NCBI GenBank assembly: GCA_001310415.1
Contig: BAXE01000010.1
Coordinates: forward strand, 1-64,000
Source of the DNA: Enterovibrio sp. JCM 19048
GTDB lineage: Bacteria; Pseudomonadota; Gammaproteobacteria; Enterobacterales; Vibrionaceae
Direction of reading: 5' to 3'
DNA: 64,000 bases
Translations under genes and position numbers: made by a program
Notes under the pieces: model-generated
Seen by the model: only the letters and a program-made list of their open reading frames with translations
The model's database searches: none
Told to the model about the DNA's origin: nothing
In this document: positions 1 through 8,570 of the stretch, one piece after another
Layout: each line of letters starts with the position of its first letter
Numbering within the stretch: the stretch's first letter is position 1

Positions 1-1
1 G

Positions 2-388
2 AAGGCAGAGGCGGAAGAAGCGGCGCGCTTAGCAGCGGAAGCACAAGCGAAGACAGAGGCTGAAGAAGCTGCACGTCTGGCGACGGAAGCACAAGCGAAG
101 GCAGAGGCTGAAGAAGCCGCGCGTTTAGCTGCGGAAGCGCAAGCGAAGGCAGAGGCTGAAGAAGCCGAAGCGAAGGCAGAGGCGGAAGAAGCAGTGCGTC
201 TGGCGGCGGAAGCCCAAGCGAAGGCAGAAGCGGAAGAAGCCGCACGTCTGGCCGCGGAAGCACAAGCCAAGGCAGAAGCCGAGGAAGCTGCACGTCTGGC
301 TGCAGAAGCCGAAGCTAAGGCACAAGCCGAAGAAGAAGCCCGTTTAGCAGCGGAAGCACAAGCCAAAGTACAGGCTGAGCAGGAAAAA
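2..388 (+). repeat. 48-bp tandem repeats coding the FtsY acidic region
   Basis: Seven Arg-Leu codon pairs (starting 26, 74, 122, 197, 245, 293, 341) are spaced exactly 48 bases apart except for one gap of 75 bases (48 + 27), which looks like a partial extra unit. Each unit codes 16 residues of the type RLAAEAQAKAEAEEAA. The array begins outside the window, so copy number is a minimum. The units should form a long charged alpha-helix; slippage could vary the copy number between strains. Confidence 0.9.
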
Positions 389-1318
389 CCAAAGCGCGAA
401 GGTTTCTTCGCCCGATTGAAGCGCGGTCTTCAAAAAACCAAAGCCAACCTGGGTGCCGGTTTCTTTGGTCTGTTCAGTGGCAAGAAAATCGACGATGAGC
501 TGTTTGAAGAACTTGAAGAGCAGCTGTTGATTGCTGATGTCGGCATGGACACCACCACCAAGATCATCAACAGCCTGACCGACAAAGCGTCGCGTAAAGA
601 GCTGAAAGACGGTGAAGCGCTGTACGGCCTGCTCAAACAAGAGATGGCTGAAATCTTGAGCAAGGTAGAAAAACCGCTTGAAGTGGAAAAGAAAGACGGC
701 CCGTTCGTTATTCTGATGGTTGGCGTGAATGGTGTGGGTAAAACCACCACCATCGGTAAGCTGGCCAAACAATTCCAGCAACAGGGTAAGTCCGTCATGC
801 TGGCGGCAGGTGATACCTTCCGTGCCGCAGCGGTTGAACAGCTGCAGGTATGGGGTGAGCGCAATAACGTGCCTGTGATCGCCCAGCACACAGGTGCAGA
901 TAGTGCATCAGTGATCTATGACGCGATTGAGGCTGCAAAAGCACGTAACGTCGACGTGGTCATTGCTGACACGGCAGGCCGTCTGCAAAACAAAGCTAAC
1001 CTGATGGAAGAGCTGAAGAAAATCGTCCGCGTGATGAAAAAGCTTGATGAGAATGCGCCGCATGAAATCATGCTGACCATTGACGCAGGTACCGGCCAGA
1101 ACGCGATCAGCCAGGCGCGTCTGTTCAACGACATCGCGCCGCTGTCAGGCATTACCCTGACCAAGCTTGACGGTACAGCGAAAGGTGGCGTGATCTTCGC
1201 CGTTGCTGATCAGTTTAATATCCCAATCCGTTATATCGGTGTGGGTGAAGGCATCGACGATCTGCGCCCGTTTGTGGCGGAAGACTTTATCGAAGCACTG
1301 TTTAGTCAGGAGGACTGA
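2..1318 (+). CDS. ftsY: Signal recognition particle receptor FtsY (5' end outside window)
   Basis: GTPase that docks the SRP-ribosome complex at the inner membrane for co-translational insertion. The reading frame is open from the first base, so the start lies upstream of the window; 438 residues are visible. The first ~125 residues are a repetitive Ala/Glu/Lys acidic region. The NG domain follows, with P-loop GVNGVGKTTT (about 722-751), DTFRAAAVEQL, DTAGR (about 967) and TKLDGTAKGG (about 1160), as in SRP54-type GTPases. It begins the ftsY-ftsE-ftsX-rpoH order known in enterics and vibrios, with only 5 bases to ftsE. No frameshift is seen. Identity is certain; only the length of the N-terminal acidic region is unknown. 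Confidence 0.97.
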   Translation, partial: KAEAEEAARLAAEAQAKTEAEEAARLATEAQAKAEAEEAARLAAEAQAKAEAEEAEAKAEAEEAVRLAAEAQAKAEAEEAARLAAEAQAKAEAEEAARLAAEAEAKAQAEEEARLAAEAQAKVQAEQEKPKREGFFARLKRGLQKTKANLGAGFFGLFSGKKIDDELFEELEEQLLIADVGMDTTTKIINSLTDKASRKELKDGEALYGLLKQEMAEILSKVEKPLEVEKKDGPFVILMVGVNGVGKTTTIGKLAKQFQQQGKSVMLAAGDTFRAAAVEQLQVWGERNNVPVIAQHTGADSASVIYDAIEAAKARNVDVVIADTAGRLQNKANLMEELKKIVRVMKKLDENAPHEIMLTIDAGTGQNAISQARLFNDIAPLSGITLTKLDGTAKGGVIFAVADQFNIPIRYIGVGEGIDDLRPFVAEDFIEALFSQED

Positions 1319-1323
1319 CCGGC

Positions 1324-1988
1324 GTGATCCAGTTTCAGCAGGTAAGTAAAGCCTACCGCGGTGGGCAACAGGCATTACAGAAAGTGAGTTTTCACTTACC
1401 CAAAGGCGACATGGCGTTTCTTACCGGTCACTCTGGCGCGGGAAAAAGCACCCTGCTGAAATTGCTGTGTGCGATTGAACGGCCAAGTGACGGGCAAATC
1501 CTGTTTAACGGCCATGATATCGGCCAGATCAGCCGAAAAGAGATCCCTTTCCTGCGTCGTCATATCGGTGTGATTTTTCAAGATCACAAGCTTTTGATGG
1601 ACCGCAGCGTTTTCGACAACGTGGCTTTGCCGCTGCGTATTGAACAGGCGAGCGAAAACGACATCAAAAGCGTGTCTCAGCGGCGCTAGACAAAGTGGGC
1701 TTGCTGGATAAAGCCGGATGTTTGCCCATCCAGCTTTCCGGTGGTGAGCAGCAGCGCGTCGGTATTGCCCGCGCTGTGGTCAACCGGCCTATGGTGCTGG
1801 TGGCGGATGAGCCAACCGGTAACCTGGATGCAGCACTGTCGGCGCAAATCATGGAGCTATTCCGTCAGTTCAACCAGGTGGGCGTGACGGTGCTGATGGC
1901 AACCCACGATACGTCATTGCTCAGCCGCTATGACATGCGCCGTTTTGAGCTTAACCAGGGTCATTTGTCGGAGGTGGTGCGTGGCTAA
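1324..1988 (+). CDS. ftsE: Cell division ATP-binding protein FtsE (one frameshift)
   Basis: ATPase of the FtsEX complex, which controls septal peptidoglycan hydrolases. It starts with GTG, giving [11 protein letters not shown], the family's usual N-terminus, 5 bases after ftsY. Walker [10 protein letters not shown] lies near 1430, the signature [14 protein letters not shown] near 1734 and Walker [10 protein letters not shown] near 1797. The frame breaks near 1669: adding one A to the AAAA run restores [21 protein letters not shown] and a 221-residue protein, the normal length. It overlaps ftsX by 8 bases, implying translational coupling. The break is probably a sequence error because ftsE is important for division. 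Confidence 0.93.
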
Positions 1989-2886
1989 CTATTTCTCGCT
2001 GCATAAGCAGCAAGGTGGTCAGGCGCTGCGCGACCTGTTGGCAAAACCGCTGGGCAATGTACTGACTGTACTGGCGCTGGCATTTGCGCTGGCGCTGCCG
2101 GCAACCCTGTTTATGCTGGCCAAAAATGTGGTGGCAGTGACCTCTGAATGGCAGGCACCAAACCAGCTGACGGTTTACCTGGAGTCGATGCCACAATCCC
2201 GTGCGCAGGATTTTGGTGATACTCTCAAAGGCTGGCCGGAAGTGGCCACAGCGGAATTTATCTCGCCGGAAGACGGCTTGACCGAGCTTCGCCAAATTCA
2301 GGGCTTTGAAGAGGCCGTGAGTTTGTTGGATGACAACCCGTTACCCGCAGTGGTTGTGCTGACGCCGGTCAGTGATCAGGCGGAAGACGTGACGGGGTTG
2401 GCATCCAAGCTACGTACCCAGTCTGAAGTGGAAGAAGTGCGCCTCGACAGCGACTGGCTCCAGCGCCTCGCTGCCATCGAGTCGCTGATTTTGACATTAA
2501 CCTGGGTGTTCTCCGGTCTGATGTTACTGGCAGTGTTTTTGATTATTGGCAATACCCTGCGTTTACAGGTGTTGAACCAAAAGCAGGAAATTCAGGTCAT
2601 GAAGCTGGTGGGTGCCACTGACAGCTATATCCTTCGCCCGTACTTATACACTGGCGTATGGTTGGCACTGGCAGGCGCCGTGGTTGCCTGGTTGGTCACT
2701 GCCGTGAATAGTCTGCTGATTGACGCAGCCGTGGCAAAATTGGCTACATTATATAGCAGTGGTTTCAGGCTGATGGGTCTTGGCATCGATGAAGGTTTTA
2801 TTCTTCTGATGGTGACAGGGCTGATTGGCTGGTTGGCAGCGCGTCTGGCGACGGGAAAACATTTGCGGGATATTGAACCTGTTTAA
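1981..2886 (+). CDS. ftsX: Cell division protein FtsX
   Basis: Membrane partner of FtsE that passes the ATPase cycle to periplasmic amidase activators. The chosen start is GTG at 1981 ([16 protein letters not shown]), preceded by GGAGGTG at 1970-1976 and overlapping the end of ftsE; an upstream in-frame ATG at 1930 lies inside ftsE and is less likely. The 301-residue product has the expected four membrane segments: one near residues 23-43, a periplasmic loop, then three in the C-terminal half within the FtsX/MacB permease fold. Intact frame. It lies last in the ftsYEX unit, before the rpoH promoter. Confidence 0.94.
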   Translation: MANYFSLHKQQGGQALRDLLAKPLGNVLTVLALAFALALPATLFMLAKNVVAVTSEWQAPNQLTVYLESMPQSRAQDFGDTLKGWPEVATAEFISPEDGLTELRQIQGFEEAVSLLDDNPLPAVVVLTPVSDQAEDVTGLASKLRTQSEVEEVRLDSDWLQRLAAIESLILTLTWVFSGLMLLAVFLIIGNTLRLQVLNQKQEIQVMKLVGATDSYILRPYLYTGVWLALAGAVVAWLVTAVNSLLIDAAVAKLATLYSSGFRLMGLGIDEGFILLMVTGLIGWLAARLATGKHLRDIEPV

Positions 2887-2924
2887 TATTGGCAGGTCTG
2901 AAAAGGAATGACATCGACTCAGGG

Positions 2925-2952
2925 TTGCAGTTTTTTTGAACTCAAGTAGAGT
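2925..2952 (+). promoter_or_regulatory. Candidate sigma-70 promoter of rpoH
   Basis: TTGCAG (2925-2930) and TAGAGT (2947-2952) are 16 bases apart, about 57 bases upstream of the rpoH start and after the ftsX stop. This is a reasonable but imperfect match; no transcript data are available. Confidence 0.4.
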
Positions 2953-3008
2953 ATGTCGGTCGCCTTGAATGGCGTAAAAATGTTCGAATGATTCGAAAAG
3001 AGGTGAAA

Positions 3009-3870
3009 ATGACAGCAGAGATGTATGCACTGGCCCCCATCTCCCAAGATAGCCTTGATAGCTATCTACAGCAGGTAAACAGCTATCCAATGCTGACTGC
3101 GGAAGAGGAGCGCGAGCTGGCAGAACGTCTGCACTATGAAGAAGATCTGGATGCGGCAAAAAGCCTGATCCTTTCTCATCTTCGCTTTGTTGTTCATATT
3201 GCCCGTGGTTATTCCGGTTACGGATTGCCAGTGTCTGATCTGGTTCAGGAAGCAACATCGGTCTGATGAAGGCCGTTAAGCGCTTTAACCCGGAAGTGGG
3301 TGTGCGTCTTGTGTCGTTCGCTGTTCACTGGATCAAAGCGGAAATCCACGAATACGTCCTGCGAAACTGGCGTATCGTGAAAGTCGCGACCACCAAAGCG
3401 CAACGCAAGCTGTTCTTCAACCTGCGTAAATCGAAAAAGCGTTTGGGTTGGTTCAACGCCGAAGAAGTGAATATGGTTGCGGAGCAACTGGGCGTTGATG
3501 CGGCGGAAGTCCGTGAGATGGAATCCCGTCTTGCTGCGCAAGATGCAGGGTTTGACGCCGGCGCTGATGACGACGAGCGTGACGGTGGTTCCGTAGCGCC
3601 TGTTTTCTATCTGGAAGACAAAAGTTCAGATGTCGCGACAAATCTGGAATCCCAGAACTGGGAAGACCATGCAAACCGTCGTTTAGCCAGGCCATGTCAG
3701 GTTTGGATGAGCGCAGCCAACACATTATCCGTTCCCGTTGGCTGGACGACGACAACAAAGCAACATTGCAGGAACTGGCTGATCACTACCAGGTATCTGC
3801 AGAACGTATTCGCCAACTGGAAAAGAACGCGATGCGTAAACTGAAAGAGGCGGTGGGCGACGCTCTGTGA
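3009..3870 (+). CDS. rpoH: Heat shock sigma factor RpoH, sigma-32 (two frameshifts)
   Basis: Directs RNA polymerase to heat shock promoters. Start ATG at 3009 follows AGAGGTG and gives [10 protein letters not shown], close to enteric RpoH. Conserved region 2 is clear ([20 protein letters not shown], then [20 protein letters not shown]), as are the RpoH box region ([10 protein letters not shown]) and region 4 ([20 protein letters not shown]). Two one-base losses break it: near 3253, where GG should give QEGNIGLMKA, and near 3692, where CCC should give [13 protein letters not shown]. Corrected length is 287 residues, normal for the family. The gene is essential or nearly so in relatives, so both breaks are likely errors. 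Confidence 0.95.
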
Positions 3871-3890
3871 TCGCCCCCAGCCCGATGGTG

Positions 3891-3916
3891 AAAACCGGCA
3901 TTTTGCCGGTTTTTTG
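3891..3916 (+). terminator. Rho-independent terminator after rpoH
   Basis: AAAACCGGCA and TGCCGGTTTT form a stem followed by a T-run, 20 bases after the rpoH stop. Confidence 0.85.
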
Positions 3917-3953
3917 TGCCTGTTGATCCGCTTTTTGCCTGTGTCCGGATCAG

Positions 3954-4044
3954 TTGTCCACAGTTTTATTACGATCAACACTATATGTTGTGGATCCTTT
4001 CTTCTGATCCCACTTTATCAACGCAATCCACAGTCTTTTCCACA
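3954..4044. promoter_or_regulatory. Cluster of DnaA-box-like motifs between rpoH and glpE
   Basis: This 318-base gap without a gene holds the rpoH terminator and four TCCACA/TGTGGA motifs within 91 bases: TTGTCCACA (3954-3962), TGTGGATCC on the other strand sense (3989-3997), CAATCCACA (4024-4032) and TTTTCCACA (4036-4044). Only the last fits the relaxed DnaA box TTWTNCACA exactly. A small open frame at 3916-4140 shows no protein-like features. A -10-like TACAAT at 4107-4112 could serve glpE, but no good -35 partner was found. Confidence 0.35.
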
Positions 4045-4188
4045 GGTGGCGAAAAAGCATACAAAGCCCGTAACTTCTTCGTGGCAAGCTTAAGAAAAAA
4101 GTCATGTACAATGGAGCATTACAGGTTCCGGGCGCATTGAATGGCTCAAACCTTTGGATACTATGACGGAGTGGAAAGGGTATAACTC

Positions 4189-4521
4189 ATGGAACAATTT
4201 GCGCATATCTCTGTGACCGATGCTTTGGCAATGCTGGAAAGTGATGATCATCACGCTGTTATGGCGGACATCCGGGATCCTCAGTCATTTCAGCAATCTC
4301 ATCCACAGGGGGCATTTCACCTGACCAACGACACCCTGGTGCAGTTTACGCAAGAGGTGGATTACGACCAGCCCGTGCTGGTGATCTGTTACCATGGCAA
4401 CAGCAGTCAGGGCGCGGCACAATATCTTGTTAACCAAGGCTTTGAGCAGGTGTACAGTGTAGATGGTGGCTTTGCTGCCTGGCTTCGACAGGCTTTACCG
4501 GTAGCAGCAGGAACTGAATAA
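4189..4521 (+). CDS. glpE: Thiosulfate sulfurtransferase GlpE
   Basis: Single-domain rhodanese that moves sulfane sulfur from thiosulfate to cyanide or thiols such as thioredoxin; cytoplasmic. The 110-residue product has the active loop CYHGNSS with catalytic Cys67, and the rhodanese end motif [10 protein letters not shown]. Length matches E. coli GlpE (108). It is first in a glpE-glpG-glpR order, 18 bases before glpG, an arrangement shared with enterics although its link to glycerol metabolism is only positional. Frame intact. Confidence 0.95.
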   Translation: MEQFAHISVTDALAMLESDDHHAVMADIRDPQSFQQSHPQGAFHLTNDTLVQFTQEVDYDQPVLVICYHGNSSQGAAQYLVNQGFEQVYSVDGGFAAWLRQALPVAAGTE

Positions 4522-4539
4522 CCTTTAAGAAGGGGCACT

Positions 4540-5375
4540 ATGGTACGGTTGATTGCACTTTCCAACCCGCGTGCGGCACAGGCTTTCATTGATTACATGG
4601 CTTCACGCAATATCGACATCAAACTGATGCCCGAGGGCGAGGGGCAGTTTGCCCTCTGGCTGGCTGACAGCCAGCTTGAGGTGGAAGCGCATGCCGAACT
4701 GGAGGCGTTTTTGCAAAACCCGATGGCGGAAAAGTATCAGGCCGCCTCCTGGGACATGGCGGAAAGCCGTACTGCCCGTTTCTACTACCCGCGCCAGGGA
4801 TAATGGCGTCCCTGAAACAAAATTCAGGGCCCTTCACCTTGTTTATCATGGTGGTCTGTATTGTTGTCTATGCCGGGTTGACCCTTGGCTTTGGCAACGA
4901 CGTTTTCTCCCTGCTGCATTTCCCTGCCGGTGAATCACAGCAATGGCAGCTTTGGCGGCTGTTTACCCATGCTTTACTGCATTTTTCTGCCACCCACATC
5001 ATCTTCAACCTGCTGTGGTGGTGGGTACTTGGCGGGCGGATTGAAAAACAGTCTGGCAGTGCCAAATTGATGCAACTGTTCCTGCTGACCGCGCTGTTCT
5101 CCGGCCTTGGCCAATATGTATTTGATGGCCCAGCTTTCGGCGGGATGTCCGGCGTCGTTTATGCACTGCTGGGTTATCTGTGGTTGATGGGCACACTGGC
5201 ACCTGAGCGTGGTCTTTCCATCGAGCCTGCTTATGTCGGTTTTATGCTGCTGTGGCTGGTGGTGGGATTCTTCGAACCGTTTGGCATGGCTATTGCCAAC
5301 ATGGCACATCTGTTTGGTCTGGTTTCCGGCTGTGCAATCGGGCTGTTCGATGCCAAGCTTCGCAAAGCCACATAA
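4540..5375 (+). CDS. glpG: Rhomboid intramembrane serine protease GlpG (one frameshift)
   Basis: Cleaves membrane proteins inside the bilayer. The N-terminal cytoplasmic domain (MVRLIALSNPRAAQAFIDYM) and the six-helix rhomboid core are in different frames. One G added to the GGG near 4799 joins them as YYPRQGIMASLKQ and gives 278 residues, as in E. coli (276). The catalytic Ser lies in FGGMSGVVYALLGY and the catalytic His in ANMAHLFGLVSG; the helix-rich loop HIIFNLLWWWVLGG is also conserved. Two separate genes (a domain protein and a short rhomboid) are formally possible but unlikely given the family layout and the window-wide pattern of lost bases. Confidence 0.92.
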
Positions 5376-5454
5376 AGCCTGTGTGCTTCACGTTGGCATT
5401 GGCAATCTTGCAGCGTAAACTGGTGGCGATGCACAATTTTACGCAGGGGATGCA

Positions 5455-6215
5455 GTGAAACAGATACAACGCCATCAGGAAATTCTCGACCTTGTCCGCA
5501 GCAAGGGGTATGTCAGCACCGATGATTTGGTGGCGCATTTTGATGTCAGCCCGCAGACAATCCGCCGCGATCTCAATGAACTGGCGACAGAAAACAAAAT
5601 CCGTCGCCAGCACGGCGGGGCCACCATTCCATCCAGCTCCGTCAATACGGCCTACAATGCGCGTAAAGAGATGCAGTTGCAGGCCAAAAACAGACTGGCG
5701 CAGGCGCTGGTCGCCCATATTCCTGACGGTGCGACCCTGTTTATCGATATCGGTACCACGCCGGAAGCTGTCGCACGTGCTTTGCTGAACCATCAGGATC
5801 TGCGTATTGTGACCAACAACCTCAATGCCGCCAGTATCCTGATGGCGAAAGAGGACTTTCGCATCATCATGGCGGGCGGCGAAGTGCGTAACCGTGACGG
5901 TGGCATTATGGGGGAAGCGACGCTGGACTTCGTCTCCCAGTTTCGTCTGGATTTCGGCATTCTCGGGATCAGCGGCATTGATCTTGACGGCAGTCTGCTG
6001 GACTTCGACTACCATGAGGTACGTGTCAAACAGGCGATCATGGAAAACAGCCGCTCTGTCCTCCTTGCGGCTGACCACACCAAGTTTGGCCGCAACGCAT
6101 GGTGAACGTGGGTAACCTGACCCAAATCGATCACCTGTTCCTGGATGCCCCCTTGCCTGAGCCCTTACAAGGGCTGCTTAAAGAAGCCGGGACACGGATT
6201 GAAGTGATCGGCTAA
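5455..6215 (+). CDS. glpR: Glycerol-3-phosphate regulon repressor GlpR (one frameshift)
   Basis: DeoR-family repressor released by glycerol-3-phosphate. The GTG start gives MKQIQRHQEILDLV, matching E. coli. The N-terminal helix-turn-helix reads YVSTDDLVAHFDVSPQTIRR and the sugar-phosphate domain contains LFIDIGTTPEAVA and FGILGISGIDLDGS. The frame ends early after KFGRNAW; adding one A near 6099 gives GRNAMVNVGNLTQIDHLFLD and a 253-residue protein ending at 6215. It probably binds the two operators found upstream of glpD just downstream. Confidence 0.94.
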
Positions 6216-6233
6216 CCGCATGCATTCAGTACT

Positions 6234-6256
6234 AAACCGCCGCAAGGCGGTTTTTT
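6234..6256 (+). terminator. Terminator after glpR
   Basis: AACCGCC, loop GCAA, GGCGGTT followed by TTTT, 20 bases after the glpR stop. Confidence 0.85.
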
Positions 6257-6293
6257 GTGCGCACATTTCGTGGAAATTTTCGTCATTTGATCA

Positions 6294-6322
6294 TTGGGTC
6301 TTGTGCTTTTCTGTACTAGAAT
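6294..6322 (+). promoter_or_regulatory. glpD promoter
   Basis: TTGGGT (6294-6299) and TAGAAT (6317-6322) with a 17-base spacer, 67 bases before glpD. The -10 overlaps the first GlpR operator, as expected for repression. Confidence 0.6.
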
Positions 6323-6359
6323 GTTCGAAATCGAAAGTTAAATGCTCGAATGAGCGCCT
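6320..6359 (+). promoter_or_regulatory. Tandem GlpR operators before glpD
   Basis: Two adjacent 20-base sites, 6320-6339 (AATGTTCGAAATCGAAAGTT) and 6340-6359 (AAATGCTCGAATGAGCGCCT), resemble the E. coli GlpR operator pattern ATGTTCGNTANCGAACAT. The first is the better match. Their end-to-end packing suggests cooperative binding. Confidence 0.7.
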
Positions 6360-6389
6360 GATGTGAGCGTAACGCAATAGGGAGATGGC

Positions 6390-7928
6390 ATGGAAACGAA
6401 AGAGCTGCAGGGCAATAACGACATTCTCGACTTGATTGTGGTCGCGGCGGGATTAATGGGGCGGGTATTGCAGCAGACGCCAGTGGCCGGGGTCTGCGTG
6501 TCGGACTGTATGATGCTGCCGACTTTGCTTCTGCCACGTCATCTGCCAGCTCCAAACTTATCCATGGCGGTTTGCGTTATCTTGAGCACTATGAATTCCG
6601 GCTGGTCAGCGAAGCGTTGGCTGAGCGGGAAGTGATCCTGAAAAAAGCCCCGCACCTTGCCTGGCCAATGCGTTTTCGCCTGCCGCACCGCCCCCATTTG
6701 CGTCCTGCGTGGATGATCCGTATCGGCCTTTTCCTCTACGACCATCTGGGCAAGCGCACTACATTACCGGCCAGTAAAGGTATCCGTTTCGGTGAGGATT
6801 CAGTGCTGAAGCCAAACATCACCAAAGGCTTTGAATACTCGGATTGCTGGGTGGATGATGCGCGTTTGGTGATCCTGAATGTCATGGATGCGGCGGAGCG
6901 CGGCGCGGAGGTGCGCAACCGCAGTAAAGTCACCCGTGCCGAACGCAACAATGGCCTTTGGGAAGTGACGGTTCATGATGAAATTGCCAACACTACTTTC
7001 ACCCGCAAAGCTAAAGTTCTGGTTAACGCAGCGGGTCCTTGGGTCAAAGAATTTTTCGATCAGGCACATCACTCAAATCCCCGCGTGGTATCCGCTTAAT
7101 CAAGGGCAGCCATATCGTGGTGCCACGGGTACACAATGAACCGAGTGCTATATCCTGCAAAACGAAGATGGGCGCATCGTCTTCGTGCTTCCGTATCTGG
7201 ATCGCTTTTCCGTGATTGGTACCACGGATGTCGAATACAAAGGCAACCCGCGCGATGTGGCGATTGAAGACAAAGAGGTCGAGTACCTTCTGAGCGTTTA
7301 CAACCAGCACTTCAAATCTCCCCTCAGCAGGAATGACGTAGTGTGGACATACAGCGGTGTGCGCCCGCTTTGTGATGATGAGTCAGACTCACCGCAGGCG
7401 ATCACGCGCGACTACACGCTGGAGCTGGAAGACAATGGCGGTGATGCACCGATCCTTTCTATTTTCGGCGGTAAACTGACCACCTACCGTAAACTGGCGC
7501 GAGCTGCAGTGAACAAGCTGTCGCCGTTCTTTGCTGATATGGGAGAGGACTGGACGGCCAACAGCGCTTTGCCGGGCGGTGAGGGGATTTCCTCTGCCGC
7601 GGACGTGGAGAAAAAACTGGCTGCGACCTTCCCATGGATGGATACCTTTACTGCGCAGCGTCTGGCGACCACCTATGGCAGCCGTGTCTGGGTTTGGCTG
7701 GATGGCGTGAAAGATGCGTCAGAGCTTGGGCAGTCTTTTGGTCACGGACTGACTGCGCGGGAAGTGGATTATCTGGTGGCGGCAGAATATGTGCAGACGG
7801 CAGAGGATTTGCTGTGGCGCCGCACCAAGCTGGGATTGTACCTCTCCAAACAGGAGCAACAAGCTGTGGCCGATTATCTTGTAAGCCATCATGCGACCAT
7901 TGCTGACAGCGCGACAATACCCGCCTGA
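6390..7928 (+). CDS. glpD: Aerobic glycerol-3-phosphate dehydrogenase GlpD (three frameshifts)
   Basis: FAD enzyme on the inner membrane face that oxidises glycerol-3-phosphate to dihydroxyacetone phosphate and reduces ubiquinone. After correction the N-terminus carries the FAD motif VVGGGINGAGIAAD, then SKLIHGGLRYLEHYEFRLVS, WMIRIGLF, VWTYSGVRPLCDD and FGGKLTTYRKLA, all GlpD hallmarks. One base is missing near 6443 (GG to G), near 7089 (GGG to GG, restoring GIRLIKGSHIVVPR) and near 7148 (restoring AYILQNEDGRIVF). Corrected length is 513 residues; E. coli has 501, the extra being a short insert after METKEL. Preceded by GlpR operators. Confidence 0.94.
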
Positions 7929-7964
7929 CGGCAGGGCGCAAACCTCACTACGAAGAAACACAAA

Positions 7965-7988
7965 AAAGGCGTACCTAGGTACGCCTTT
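7965..7988. terminator. Bidirectional terminator between glpD and the FliL-like gene
   Basis: Perfect palindrome AAAGGCGTACC/TAGGTACGCCTTT between convergent genes, with A and T runs on either side. Confidence 0.85.
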
Positions 7989-8003
7989 ATCGGTTAAGCC
8001 GTT

Positions 8004-8414
8004 TTATTGGTAGAGATATTTGGTGAACAGCAAATCTGCCAGTATTTTCTGGTTGGTTTCAGCCAACAACATTTCATTGACCTTTTCCAGACAAGCTTTG
8101 CGTATCGCCTCACGACCGGACAGCGACTTCACACGCACTTCATTTTCCTGACTCAACACCTCGATAATGGTGTCGCGGATCAGCGGCTGGTGATACTCCA
8201 GCATTTGGATCAATGACGGGTCATCCACCATGAGATCGACACGGATATTGATAAATCCGAGTTTTCGACCTTCCGTAATAAAGTTGGTGGTGATCTCAGG
8301 CTCCATCGTATAGTAACTGAATTGCGGTGCCTCATCTTCCTCCGAAGCGACGGAAGGGACGGTAAACAGCAGCGACAAGAACAAGGCGAAAACAACGGTG
8401 ATATTTTTTTTCAT
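8004..8414 (-). CDS. FliL-family membrane-anchored protein
   Basis: Predicted 136-residue protein with an N-terminal hydrophobic segment (MKKNITVVFALFLSLLF, ending VPSVAS, which resembles a cleavable signal) and a periplasmic domain related to FliL (LGFINIRVDLMVDD..., RDTIIEVLSQ, IRKACLEKVNEML). FliL proteins sit at the flagellar basal body near the stator. I chose ATG at 8414; an in-frame TTG at 8426 would add four residues. The gene stands alone, divergent from ubiC and outside any flagellar operon. Similar stand-alone genes next to ubiC occur in vibrios as I recall. The exact role is inferred from family only. Confidence 0.7.
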   Translation of the reverse strand: MKKNITVVFALFLSLLFTVPSVASEEDEAPQFSYYTMEPEITTNFITEGRKLGFINIRVDLMVDDPSLIQMLEYHQPLIRDTIIEVLSQENEVRVKSLSGREAIRKACLEKVNEMLLAETNQKILADLLFTKYLYQ

Positions 8415-8570
8415 GGTTTTTGCCAAACCCCGGATTTAATCAATCTCTTATGGTAGTTTAGCTGCGCGCGAGCAGGCACAGCTGTGTACAATAGCGCACT
8501 TCTAATACTAAACATTATTGGCCGATTCGGCGAAAGTTTTGTGGTTTTTTGCTCTTTGGCTCAGGATAAC

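Noticed and set aside
125-325. Reverse open frame opposite the FtsY repeats
   Set aside because: Cys/Phe/Arg-rich shadow of the Ala/Glu repeat; no independent support.
1930-2886. ftsX starting at ATG 1930
   Set aside because: That ATG lies deep in ftsE; GTG at 1981 has GGAGGTG upstream and fits the FtsX N-terminus.
3253-3692. Programmed frameshifting in rpoH
   Set aside because: The two sites are not slippery heptamers and similar breaks occur throughout the window.
3916-4140. 74-residue open frame between rpoH and glpE
   Set aside because: Starts inside the rpoH terminator, has no ribosome site and no protein-like features.
6364-6380. CRP site TGTGAGCGTAACGCA before glpD
   Set aside because: Only the left half fits, and it lies downstream of the promoter.
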